Shown in pieces: positions 21,802-33,400 of a stretch of DNA of 64,000 bases (the stretch's first letter is position 1; the number at the start of each line of letters is the position of its first letter). A program made the translations under genes and the position numbers. This DNA comes from Favolaschia claudopus (lineage: Eukaryota > Basidiomycota > Agaricomycetes > Agaricales > Mycenaceae). The notes under the pieces were generated by a model. It had not been told where the DNA came from. It did no database searches and worked only from the letters and a program-made list of their open reading frames with translations. Location of the stretch: NCBI GenBank assembly GCA_037176885.1, contig JAWWNJ010000035.1:744001-808000 (forward strand). The letters are read 5' to 3'.

Positions 21802-24543
21802 ATGTCAGTCGAATCTGAAGATGAAGCAGCTGAGAACCAAACCCGAACCATCCTTGAACTGACTCGTCGAACATACGACGATGTGCGGACGGAATTCCGC
21901 GCTTGGAAAAGCGCACATGCTGAACAAAAGGTCTCCTCCATGTACTCTGCCGGCTCACCAGATACTACCAAAAAGTTCCAAATTCCCCACCATTGTTTTG
22001 AATCCCCCCCATCTCCTGCTTTGGAGATGGACTCCGAAACTGGTGCTTGCATGCAACTTGAAGTGCTGAACTACGATGTGAATGGCAAGATAATCGATTC
22101 CATAGTAAACCCAATACAAGTTTACAATGTCGTGGAACCATTTGAGCGGCACCCTCAATATCAATTCTGTTCACCCTCCTCGAGGAACACCAACGCCCGC
22201 ATGTTGGACGAGAAATATGCCGCCTTTCTCCCATTTCCGGAGGACCCGAATTTTCCCGTCGACCTCTATCTAGATTCTTTTGAAGGGTTGCAGTGGATAG
22301 ATGACCTGGTCGGGCCAGACGGTCATTTTTGTTTTACCCTTTTGCTGATGATGACATTTATTTCCGAGTTTGCAGAGGAGGTCATTCAGTTCGAGGTCGT
22401 ACGCCGATTGCACATCGACCATGGAGTATCGCCAGAAGACATAGATGGTGTCTTACAAATATACGCGGACCAGGAACACATATCCTACCTCCCTCTCCGC
22501 GACTCGCACGAGAGTGGATTGCTTTGGGCAGTCAGCCAAAGGTGGGTCTCGTATGCAGTTTATTTGAGTAAACCCAAAATCCAATAATCCACAGAGATTT
22601 GCCAGATGTAATTTGGCAGGATGGCTTACCGTCTTCGAGCAAGAAAGCACTGCCCTCCACATTTTGTCCGGAGCTTTTCTGATCCAAAAGATGATTTTGG
22701 GATCATCAATAAGGGAATCCGAAAATTCTGTCCCAATTTAAACTGCATCCAGGACAACTGCGGTGTGCATGGTTCGTGCCCTGCCTGTGCACAGCACCTG
22801 AGGACTAACGACAAAACTTTTAAAGTCAGCTACGAATGGAACCTACAAACACCGCCCTTTCGCCCGAAGGAACCTCTCTACGCAAGCACGCAGCTGCTCG
22901 CACTGGTTGATGGCCCATGCGAGAATGAATGCTTCTCGCTACTCTCTGAAGATGCAATGGTAGGGTTTGTTCTCTTGCACCCTTTGAATTTGTCACTTTT
23001 AAGCTTGCTACTCCAGGACGATGATGGCTTGGACGATTTGCCGGTTTCTCACCGCACTGTACTGAACAGCATACTCAAGCTTGAGCCAGACATGCGACCC
23101 TGCGAGTTAGCGGTGCTCTGCGAGATGACGTGCTCGAATGTAGGTTTTTTTTTCGTGCATCCAAAAACATATCAAATGTAACTATCCTTTATCTTCTAGG
23201 TATTTCTACTGAGAAGCAGGTGCTCGGTGACGACGTGAAGACACCCCCACCAAATCCCACGAAGACAAAGAAATCGAATCTGAAGCTGTGTATGCATCAC
23301 TCTCCAAATACTGGAACCATATTGACCCCAAGCCTTACTTAGCCGGCGAAACTCCCCTGTGAGTTCCTGCTCAGTATGAGTGCTTGTCTTTTCACAATCT
23401 TGCATGAAGGTATGGCCCGTGTGCCCATTCTGGTCCATGCTCCAGCGCACAAGCCTGTCTATGCTTTGAGACGAATAGACCCTGCGAACGAAATTGTCGG
23501 TGCGACGACACCTGTAAGCCTACAATCAACTTTCTGTGATACTTGAATGTCGAGCGAATTTCAGGCATGCGGCGATTTCCAGGATGCAATTCGACCTGTA
23601 GCGGGAAGCGTCATCCATGCAGTCCAGGTCCTAAGTCAAAGTGCAAATGTCGCAGAGAAGAGCGCGAATGCGACCCTGAGAAATGTACTGCATGCAATGC
23701 GTGGTACGTTTCTTGTCATTTCTGACTTGCTTGGGGCACGGATGTGCTAACCGACCGGTATAGCCATCATGAATGCACGAACACAAGTTTGCAGCGAGGA
23801 GCATTTCAGGCGGGTCTTTGAACGATTGATCAAGGAATGAACATTAAATCCCGTGTAGCATATTGCGGTCAAGCAGTCGAAATTTGGCCTCGGAGCATTT
23901 GCAACCAAAAGCTTGAAAAAGGGGACTCTCATCGGCGGTGTGTAATTCGGTCTTCATCTATTCTGGTTCACAGGTACACGGTACGTAGAATACGTCGGAG
24001 AGCTGGTGGGCGATTTGCAGCTTGAACAGCGGTGCGTTGGGTTGGATTCTACTTTCACTCAAGCGCAAGTACTTATGAATTTCCAGACAAGTGATCCAGA
24101 AGCATGTTCATTTGAATTATGTACATGGATTCTTCGTTTGTCTACATACTGCTGACTCGGCCTGTAGTGCTTCGGGACAAACGGAGGCGACACAATCGAC
24201 GCACAATGGCTCGGCAATCCAACACGTTTCCTCAACGATTCTATGCCAAGGAAGCCAAATTGCGAAGCAGGTCGTGCGTATCATCAGTCTTTTCACCTTC
24301 AAGGTGAGGGCTCAACGATTTCTCAGATATTTTGGTCAACGGCGAGAAACGGATTGCGATTACAACTAGTGAGGGGCTTGAACAATCAGTGTAAGGATTT
24401 TGCTAATATAGTGTGCAGTTAAGAACGTAAAGGAGGGCGCGGAATTGACGCTGTCCTATGGAGAGCAATATTGGGAAGGGATGCTTCTGCAAGCTAAGGA
24501 CGACAAAAACGCAACACGCACGAAAGCAACGACGAAAAGGTAG
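21802..24543 (+). CDS. KMT6: E(z)/KMT6-type SET-domain histone H3K27 methyltransferase, frame broken at two homopolymers
   Basis: Catalytic subunit of a PRC2-like complex. The N-terminal half has VEPFERHPQYQFC, PNFPVDLYLDSFEGLQW and GVSPEDIDGVLQIY, then CPNLNCIQDNCGVHGSCPAC. The pre-SET CXC region reads GPCAHSGPCSSAQACLC, CERNCRCDDTC, RRFPGCN, and CRREERECDPEKCTAC. The SET domain, spread over several short exons, reads KFGLGAFATKSLKKGTLI, YVEYVGELVGD, DTIDAQWLGNPTRFLNDS, KPNCEADILVNGEKRIAI and KEGAELTLSYGEQYW, with the stop at 24541. The NHS of the SET active site is NDS here. At the T4 run 22675-22678 (FCPELF against SDPKDDFGI) and the C5 run 23244-23248 (LGDDVKTPP against SHEDKEIESEAVY) the frame breaks by one base. 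An alternative acceptor could avoid the first break, but not convincingly. MSVESEDE was chosen as the start; an upstream in-frame start is possible. Confidence 0.85.
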
Positions 24544-26522
24544 ACTTGTTGAAGGGTGTGTCGAAAATTCTATATAATCTGGTTCACGAAATAGTTCCTT
24601 GTTTGTTGAGCTCGTGTCGTGCGGTATTCGAAACGTTTGGCCGCCTTGCTATAAATGTCTTCATTGAACACTGTTGAATGATTTGGGCTCGAAAATTGCA
24701 TAACATCTTCCCAGACGTTAATTTCAACGATGAGAGAGGACTGTTTGAACAAGTTCGAGCAATACAATTTAGCGCGCGCGTGTGTTTGGCCTATTATAAC
24801 GTCTCCGGAAGGTGAAGGCCAGAAATTACGTGCTGACACTCGAGATTAAACGGCGAAGGCTCGGATGGGGTAGGTATACTTTCAAGAGCTAATCAACCCT
24901 TCGCATCCTGGAAAAATCGTACCATGGGTTGGCTGTATACCTTGGTATACCGACGCTTTACTTGGATATGGACAAGAATGGGTCGGACACGATAGAGATT
25001 TGCACACGTCGTTCAGGTCAAGGTGACTAAAATTGGAGTTTTCGTGAGCTAATACATCGTCGTTTCAAAAGAAGCGGTGAGCGGAAGGTGAGCGCCGTGT
25101 CCGCAGATCGGGACGATGTACGGAAACTCCTTGGCGTCGCCTGCACTCAGCGCTTCGGGAAATAGAGGGTGGTGTGTAGTGTGAGAATGAGTATAGCCCA
25201 GGTAGAAGGAATATTGAGGGAAGAGAGTTGGGCGGCGGAGAAAAAGAACCGACGTGGAGGAGAAAAAAAATGTCGGGGACAACTAGCCGTGGTCGTTGGT
25301 GTTGTCCTCGGAATATTCAAGTACTTGGAAATCAGAGAAGTGAGAGCCCCGGGTTTGACGGTACTTGACACGGCACTCGCTTGGGGGCATCGGGGTGAAA
25401 ACTGGAGTTTGTTGAGGCTCGGAACTCGTACCAAGTGCATTTGTAGGGACATACGACAAGGTAGTATAGTCTGTACAGTCTTTGGTAGAGTCTCGACGAC
25501 TTCTCGAGGCGGCCCAAGTGTACAGAGACAAGTTTGGAAGCCAGGTGGAGGAACTGAGGACGCCGGTATCACATCAATCTGGCATGTATCTTGCCAGTAA
25601 AGGGTTCTCGGGTTAGGAGGGGTGGTATCGTTGCCAAGAGAGACACGATAAGGTGGCTTGCAAGCACTGAGGCCTGAGGCGGCATCTGTTCAACTTGGCA
25701 TCACCTGTTGGGTGCACAAGTCAACGGCGCCAGCCGAACTGGATATGCGAAAGTTGGCTCGGATCAGTGATACTGAGCTCCGGGTTTGTGGGATACAGCG
25801 ATGGTCGGGGTAGGTATATCCCGGGTTTCGCAGTCTGAGCTGCGCAATGCAAAAATATCGCAGGCAAAAATAATTCTGGTCTAAATGAGCTCTCACTGTG
25901 GGCACTAGCTGAGGTGTCTGGAAATGCACCTACCTACCCCGCCCAGTCGAATCTGTTGCGCCGCCTGATGCTTAACAAGGAGATTATGTACGCTTCAAGG
26001 TTCCTTCAGGGATTTCAGGCAGCAGAAACTTGTACGCATTTGAACTGTTCAAGGATAGCCTTCCTCCGTTTATAAATAGCAATTATGCATCGGAGGAAAT
26101 TTGCAGTTGACGGAAACTCCACTGGACGGAGACCCTTCGCCGTCATCGCTGATGTTCCGGGGTCGTGGTAAGTACGCGCAAAACCGGATCGCGGCATGTC
26201 TTGAGGGCAACGGCCGCAGTGTATAGTTAGCATACGAACCTCCTCGTTTTAGCTGCGTGTTGTGAGGCCAAGATGGATACGGAATTTATCAGTATTTTGA
26301 GCGTTTTGCGTCCTATCTCGCACCCGCTTGGAATGGCGTTTGGCGTCGAGCGAGACAGCGGACAGCAGCCAAGCTGACTCGGAGCAGAGCATTGTTGCGG
26401 TGTAGAATAGAGAACGACAAGCGTGTGACAGTATGACGGGAAGTTGTTGAGGGCCGGGCAAGTGGATATTTGGTGTGAACCCCCTTTGGGCTGAATTCAA
26501 TTCTCTCTTTCCTTCCGCCACC
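24544..26522. other. Intergenic, about 2 kb, no firm gene
   Basis: The longest gene-poor stretch. A minus-strand frame runs from 25531 to 25049 and is broken by a single TAG at 25283-25285. It starts MSLYTWAASRSRRDS and ends FETTMY; other open frames overlap it on both strands (25147-25572 minus; 25169-25600 plus), and I recognise no domain, so I do not call it. A 16-bp perfect palindrome (GTATACC-TT-GGTATAC) lies at 24935-24950. The last several hundred bases should hold the exgD promoter. Confidence 0.4.
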
Positions 26523-29202
26523 ATGGCTCAGCCCCCGCCAGGTCGTTCCACCGACTACGCGCCCCTCCCTCTATCCCATGAAAACGACCCAGGACGTCTA
26601 TACAATGCTCCCCCATCGCCTGCCGCGTCCCAGTCCCAGTTTCACTTGCCAACCGTTGATCAGGATGGCATGCCTTATACTGACGACATGGGCATTCCCT
26701 TAGGCGCTGCTCAGCCTAGGTTTCTCGGTCGCGCTCTTTATGACGACGGAGGAGCTCCAGGAATGCGCAATTCCATAGCTTCTCACCAAACTTACCCCTC
26801 GTCCGACCGAGCGTCCGAATATGGTGCCGACAGTCTCTACAATCTCAACCCCGCTGGCCAAGGAAGGTCATCATTTACTGACGGCTCATATCATGACGAG
26901 CCTGGCTTCTTCATGGCCGACCAGAACACGCGCCGAAATACCGAGAAGCGGGCTCCCTATGGTGCCGCCAAATCACGGCGGAGAAAGCCAATACTCTTAG
27001 GGCTCGGCATCGTCATTCTCCTTCTCGTCGTCGTTGGTCTGGTCCTATATTTTGCTGTATTCAAGAAGAAGTCCAGCGACGACACCAAACCCGGCTCTTC
27101 TTCCGACACTGCGTCCAATACCTCTAGTAGCAGCACCACTCCCCAGGGCAAGGTTGCTATTGTCACCGGCGGAGATGGTAGCGACATCGTCGCAGAAGAC
27201 GGCTCCACGTTCAAATACTCTAACTCCTTTGGTGGTACATGGTATTGGGACGTTAACGACCCTTTCAACAATGGCGCACGCGCTCAATCTTGGACATCGG
27301 CTCTTAATGAGACCTTCAACTTTGGTGTTGATAGAATCAGGGGCGTGAACATCGGCGGATGGCTCGTAACAGAACCTGTGAGTTGCGATACTTCCATCTG
27401 TCCAACAATGCTGAATTCTTTGCTCGCAGTTCATTGCCCCCAGTCTCTTCCAGAACGCTCAGAAGAATGCGCCTCCAGGCATCACCGTCATTGACGAGTA
27501 CACCCTCCTCCAGGCCGGCGGACAGGCCGCCCTAGAAGACCACTACAAGACCTTCATTACTGAGCAGGACTTTATGCAGATCGCCGCTGCTGGACTCAAC
27601 TTTGTCCGTATTCCCATCGGTTTCTGGGCTATCGAGGTCCTCGACGGTGAAGGATTCTTGCCGAAAACTTCATGGCAATACTTCCTCAAGGCCATCCAGT
27701 GGGCTCGCAAGTATGGTTTACGGATCAACCTCGATTTGCATGCCCTTCCCGGTAGTCAGAACGGATGGAATCATTCGGGCAGACTTGGCACTTACAATGT
27801 TTTGTTTGGTCCTATGGGAATTGCTAACGCGCAGGTGTGTACTTTCTCCCAAGGCTTCTCTTTCTTGCTAAACGCACACAGCGCTCCCTCGACTATATCC
27901 GCATCCTCTCGGAGTTCATCAGCCAGCCGCAGTACAAGGATGTTATTCCCATGTTCGGTGTCACGAATGAGCCTCAAGGAAACTCCATCACCCAGGACAT
28001 TTTGGCCCGATAGTCTGTCCTTCTACCGTCCCAATTTATTGTTATGCTTACTTTGCCATCGTGCTACAGCTACCTCCAAGCCTACAACACTGTGCGCCTC
28101 GCATCAGGCATCGGGCAGGGTCACGGGCCCATGGTCTCGTTTCATGATGGTTTCATGGGCCCCGACAAGTGGGCGGGCTTCTTCCCCAACGCCGACCGCG
28201 CATCGCTCGATATGCACCCGTACCTCTGCTTCCAGGGTCAATCCGCCGATCCTATAACCGCGCGCTCGACGCAACCGTGTGGCGCGTGGGGTTCGCTGTT
28301 CAACAATACCCTATCAAAGTTCGGGTTCATTGTCGCGGGCGAGTTCAGTAACGCCGTCACGGATTGCGGGTTGTATGTGAATGGTGTGAACCTTGGGACG
28401 CGATATGAGGGCACGTATACACTCGATGGAAACCACCCGGATTTGGGCAATTGTGCTACGGATTGGTTGGATTACCAGAACTGGGATAAGGATACGAAGA
28501 ACGCGTACAAGACCTTTGCGATGAGTAGTATGGATGCGTTGCAGGTACGAGATTTCCTGTCTCCGATTTCTCTCCCTCATTGCCAATATGCAGAATTGGT
28601 TCTTCTGGACATGGAAGGTTGGCAATTCGACAGCGGGGAAGGTAGAGGCGCCGCATTGGTCATACCAGCTTGGTCTCCAAGAAGGTTGGATGCCTACGGA
28701 CCCCCGGCAAGCTGTCGGGCAATGTGGGAACAAGTCGCCGTTCCAAGGGTCCCTTCAGCCATGGCAGACCGGTGGCGCTGGCGCAGGCAACATTCCCGCA
28801 GACTTCACCAACGAATACTCATGGCCGCCACCCTCGATTGTTTTTGCTGGCGGCGTCACCTCCGACGCAGGTTCTTTGCCTACATTCTCGCCTTCCGGTG
28901 CACCCATCACCCTGCCCGGCCCCACAATCACACCCGCGAGTGGCGAGCCGACACAGACGAAGAGCGTCGACGTTGGAAGCGGGTGGGCGAACACGCAAGA
29001 TACGGCGGGGATGATGAAACCCATTGCTGGGTGCAACTATTTGGACCCGTGGATAGGCTCGTCCTCCAGCCCGCCGTCGCCTCTGTGCACCGCAGCGACG
29101 TCTGCACAACCGGCAGGAGACTCGGGTGACTCGGGAGACGGTGCCCCTCCCAATCCTAGGGCGCCGCCAGCAATCACCGCAGCGCCGACACTGAGGCGGT
29201 AA
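26523..29202 (+). CDS. exgD: Membrane-anchored GH5 exo-1,3-beta-glucanase (glucan 1,3-beta-glucosidase D type)
   Basis: The start ATG (MAQPPPGRSTDYAPL) sits in CCGCCACCATGG, a near-ideal initiation context, so the two-codon-richer upstream frame is ignored. About 160 cytoplasmic residues rich in Pro, Ser, Asp and Tyr are followed by a basic stop (KSRRRKP), one membrane segment (ILLGLGIVILLLVVVGLVLY) and KKK: a type II topology with the enzyme outside. The GH5 subfamily 9 domain follows: RIRGVNIGGWLVTEP, LNFVRIPIGFWAIE, LHALPGSQNGWNHSG, the acid/base Glu in FGVTNEPQG, SFHDGF, the nucleophile Glu in VAGEFSNA, and WFFWTWK. The C-terminus is Pro/Ser/Thr-rich. Introns are short GT-AG. The likely role is remodelling of wall beta-1,3-glucan, complementing the secreted GH55 array 10 kb away. 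Confidence 0.93.
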
Positions 29203-29973
29203 TGCTTGATGTGTTGCCGTATATGCGACGCGTCTCCGGCGAATCCCACGCCGGTTCACGCTTGCCCTTACATGTAGACCCTTGGGCATCGTGTTGTATT
29301 TGTGCCGTGGCTGATGTTGTGGCTCTCATCGTGCCTCACCCCTAGCCGCCGCTGTTCCGCTCATTTTTTGGTTACTCTATACTTCCGTATTGCATGAAAA
29401 CTTGGACTACATACATATACACTTATCAGGATTATTGATATGCCCCGGACTTTGACTTTTGACCTCTTGGCTGTTGGTCAGTGACGCGCTCTCATGCTTC
29501 ATACATAGATCACATTCATTTCTGTCGTCGTATGACGCGGGCTTCATCGTCAACTCGTTCCATCCTCTTCATTGTATGTACGCATCCGGCAGCGACTCCA
29601 TGGATCTTCTACTGTATACGCATTCGCCCTGACGATTTCCTTGCCTCACTGATGATTAGCTATGCACCACATCGTTAGCACAACTTTATCTCCTCCATCT
29701 CGTACTACTCCGATCGTATACCAAAGCATCTGAGGATCGGAATCGAGATAATTACCCAGCCAAAGTAGCCTCATTTGCCTTCATAGAAAGTGGTCCGAAA
29801 TCTCTTCCTACAATCTCTTGCACTCAGTGAAAAGTCCAAAGAGCTTTTTAAATTATTGAAATTATCACGGTTAATTGTACAGACTCGGAAACGAGTCGAG
29901 GTCGAGCGGCGACTGGAAACTCAGACTAACATGATTGCTGCTCAGGTAGCTTCCTCCTCTTTATGCATCCCCG
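29203..29973. other. Intergenic, 771 bp, convergent 3' regions
   Basis: Between the stop of exgD (+) and the stop of the IF1-like gene (-). I see no gene; the ORFs at 29481-29678 and 29790-29996 have no features. It should hold both poly(A) regions. Confidence 0.45.
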
Positions 29974-30321
29974 CTAATGTTCTCCACTCGTCGTAGCATA
30001 CCGATCTTCCAAGTCCTCTTGACCTCCGAATCCACCCTCAAAGTCGCGATCTCGAGCATCAGCGGCAGTTGTGGATGTCTGCGCAGTTTGCTTTGACTTG
30101 GAGTCCATCTCGCTGCGCAGGGCGGCAAGTTGCTCTTGTTCCTGCATGCAACATGTTTTAGCAATCAATTGACGAGGCCATTTGAATAATCAATACTTTC
30201 TGTCGAACATATGCTGCTTCCTCGCCTTGCTCTCGTGCTTTCCAGGACTTGTCCTGAATGAAACAAATCAATACACAGGTTGAGAGAGGGCATACGGGTA
30301 GCGCACTTGGGACGTAGACAT
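29974..30321 (-). CDS. Small coiled-coil protein resembling mitochondrial ATPase inhibitor IF1
   Basis: Three exons join in frame: MSTSQ; then DKSWKAREQGEEAAYVRQK; then EQEQLAALRSEMDSKSKQ and a polar tail GGFGGQEDLEDRYATTSGEH. The product is 79 aa. The segment WKAREQGEEAAYVRQKEQEQ plus LAALRSE resembles the IF1 inhibitory core (REK..E..YxRxxExEQLxxL), which blocks ATP hydrolysis by F1. IF1 normally has a cleavable mitochondrial presequence; none is visible here, and there is an extra acidic/Gly tail. It may therefore be an IF1-like paralogue with another role or location. The gene structure is well supported (two introns with GT-AG ends); the family call is moderate. Confidence 0.6.
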
Positions 30322-30497
30322 GGTGGTTTCAGTTAAGCTTGCAAAGGCCGATGACAGCCATATTACACGCTTGGACCGATGACATCACCGCCTGATTGTA
30401 AAGTAATACATGCGAAAAATGGGATTGCTGATATGATACATGTGTGCCTCGAATAAGAAGATGAAAAGAATACAGTTCAGATTGTAAAGTGAATGGT

Positions 30498-33400
30498 TTA
30501 TCCCCCGTGGCCCTGATGCCCTTGTTCCTGCTGCTGTTGCTGTTGGTGTGCGAGTTGCTGTTGCTGCTGCTGTTGCATCTGCTGAATCTGAGGGTGGGTG
30601 AACGAGTAAGCGATTCACGCTTGGTCTGATTTGGACAAGAAATCACATACGGCATGCTGCAGCTGTTCCTGGGTGTAGCCTGGAATTCCCGACAAATTCG
30701 ACATCATGTACGCCGGCGCCTGCGCGCGCGGCACTGCGTTTCCAGGAACCACTGGATTCGTAGGCGGGCGAGGAGAAGACGTGCCGGGGCGCGCACCCGC
30801 CATCCCAACGTTGTTTGCGTTGCCGTTGGCGGCGCCAGGCTGGCTTTGCTGTTGCATCTGGGCTTGTTGACGCGCCGCCAACTGCTGAGAAGCCAGTCGA
30901 GCCTGTTGTGCAAGAAGGAGCGCATGCGGCGTCATCGCGTGCATGTTGGCCCGCTGTGGCCCAGCTTGCTGCTGTTGCGGCATTTGCTGCTGCGATATCG
31001 GCACCTGGCCATTGCCGCGTGCCGCAACTACCGCAGCAACTCGTTGCTGTTGCTGCAGGTTTAGCAGTTGCAACTGGTGCTGTTGTTGGTGAAGTAACTG
31101 GGCGGAGACCGGGTTTTGTTGGGACTGAGTGGGCGGATTTTGAGCTGGAGCAGCGATCGGTTGCTGAGACGGGACGGGTTGCCCGGCTTGTGCTTGCTGG
31201 GGAGGTTGAGTCGGCTGAGCCTGTGTTTGTGCTTGCACTTGTGCTTGGGGCTGAGGCTGTGACTGTGGCGGCTGCTGCGTCTGAGATTGAGATTGACCCT
31301 GTGCCTGTGATTGCGCCTGCGCCGCTTGGGCTTGGGCTTGAGCCTGAGCTTGAGCTTGAGCCTGCACCTGTGCTCCAAGAGGCACACGATTCTGGGCTGC
31401 CCGAGTCATCTCTTCATGTCTTCGTCGAACGGCCATGATGTCCTGCTGGTCTTTGTAGTCTTTCTCCGATTTCATTCGGCTCAACTCCGCTGGAGAATAC
31501 CTCGGGAGTCGGGCGAATTGCGCATGCGTCTCATGTACCGCGGGCGGCTTTCGCTGACTGGCTATAGAGCGTGATACAGGTTAGCGACATCGAGCAAACA
31601 AGTGGAGCCCCACAAACCGAGCTGTTTTTGCGTAGCCTCCGAACGCTTTTTAGTGGCTTTTCGGATACTTTCTTGCACAAATTGATGACGTCGCCGCTTT
31701 TTAGCATCGCTCCCTGACGCTGCTGGCGGCGGTCCAGAGACACTCGCGCTCGCTAGTCGCTTGATTCCTCTTGTCGTCATGCTCGGCGTTGGCGTCAGGG
31801 GCGGCGGTACGGCAGACGTAGGTGTAGGCGGGGGCTCTTCCGAAGGCGTCGGTTCTGGCATTTTGGGGGTGGATTCCGCCAGCGCCCAGCGTTCTTTCCA
31901 TCGCTCCTGACAGTCCCGTGCAGTCCGTTTGTCAGTCGAGATGGTAAGTCGTGCTGAGTTATAACACTCCGCAATCAAAGCCCAATTATTGGGATACTTG
32001 TCAGCAAAGGATTTCAGCAGATTGTCGTCAACAATCGTCCACATATGTGTGACGCGCTTCAAAGTGTCCTTCGCATCTTTGTCCTTGAGTTGTTGCTGCT
32101 CCAATGTCTTGGGAGAACTTGCAAACTTGGGATTGAACAAATCTGTGCAGGAGCTGATGAGCGAAAGATACTAGAGTTAATTTCGCAGCGAGTCTTACTG
32201 CTTAAGCTATCTTGAATCCTAATCGTTGGCGTGTCGGGATCCAAAGCAGGAGAGTCCTCAGCGTTCAACCAGTGCCCATTTTTCCAGCGTTTCGCCGGTT
32301 GCAACGGTCCAATGAGCGTTGGCTTTGAGAACATGAATTTGCCGATTGGGAAGAGCTTGGTGTACATCGTCTCTTCCAACCGCTTGTTGGGATCATCGCG
32401 GTCCGCGCGTTTCTCAGACTTCTTGGCTTTTCCATCCGAACCATTAGCAGCGGATGGCGCGACGTTTAACATCGCGAGCGGGGGCAGGTCCGGAAATATC
32501 TCCGATAGATCTGAGGGATGGAATATTGGATCGGTGCTTGAATCGTCGGTAGACGTGTTCATGACACGATCCAAATCGCTCGAATCGAGGAACAATTTGT
32601 TGGAATCCGAATAAACAAGGTATTCCCGCAAAGGCGCATAGACGTTGGCTTTCGCTTGCGCCTTGGCCCCAGGTGCCACTGTTATGTTGGGCTCGCCGAT
32701 ACTGACCGTTGAATCAGCTTGAGAGAGCATGGGGTCACTAGACGAATCCTTTAATTGCGCCAGTGTCTCCTGCTCTCCAGTTTTGTCTTTCCCTGCCTCA
32801 GCCTTGTCGCCGTCGGTTTCCTCCACATCCATCTTACTAGTTTCCGAGTGTGCAGATTGTGGCTCCTCTGAGTCTTCCCCCCGTTTGAATTCGATGTTAC
32901 TGAAACCAGAGTCCGTGTTATCCGGTCCTTTTTCTGCAGCATCCAGAGCATCGTCCAGAATAGAGGAGGGTTCAAGAGCATCCATGACGCTTCGTTTCTC
33001 CTGCTCATCGTCATCGTCATCATCGTCTGAACCGTAGTCAATTGGTAGTAGAGAGGTAGGACGCGCTGGGGATACTGGGCGGTCTTCCATTTTCACATCG
33101 ACATCCGAGGGTTGTTCCAGGGGTAGGATGTCCTGGTCGACCATGTACTCTTCCTGTATAACATCTGCACGGGGAGGTTTCCAACCAACACAGATCCCGT
33201 TCGCCACTCGTTCCGCCAGAGAATTGAAGCTGTGCCACTCGAGGACGGCAGTAGAGAGATTGTAGGCGAGCGCAAGCTTCCACTTGCGTTCCTCACGAAA
33301 GTCAATTCGCATCCATTTCTGCGAGAAAAAACAGGAGATGTTAGCGAATACCAACGAAGAGAGTGAAGAGGCGGACCATCTCATCCATGACATAATCCCA

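Noticed and set aside
24935..24950. Perfect 16-bp palindrome GTATACC-TT-GGTATAC as an operator or origin
   Set aside because: A single short palindrome in 2 kb of AT-rich intergenic sequence is within chance expectation; there is no repeated partner.
1963..29202. The glucanase genes as a secondary-metabolite or specialised gene cluster
   Set aside because: Neighbours are housekeeping genes (ECO1, ORT1, SSN3, CDC45, KMT6) with no synthase, P450, transporter or pathway regulator. A tandem duplication is enough to explain the array.
30815..31438. 207-codon plus-strand ORF
   Set aside because: It lies antisense to the CAG/CAA-rich tail of EAF1; such composition keeps the opposite strand open. 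It has no independent features.
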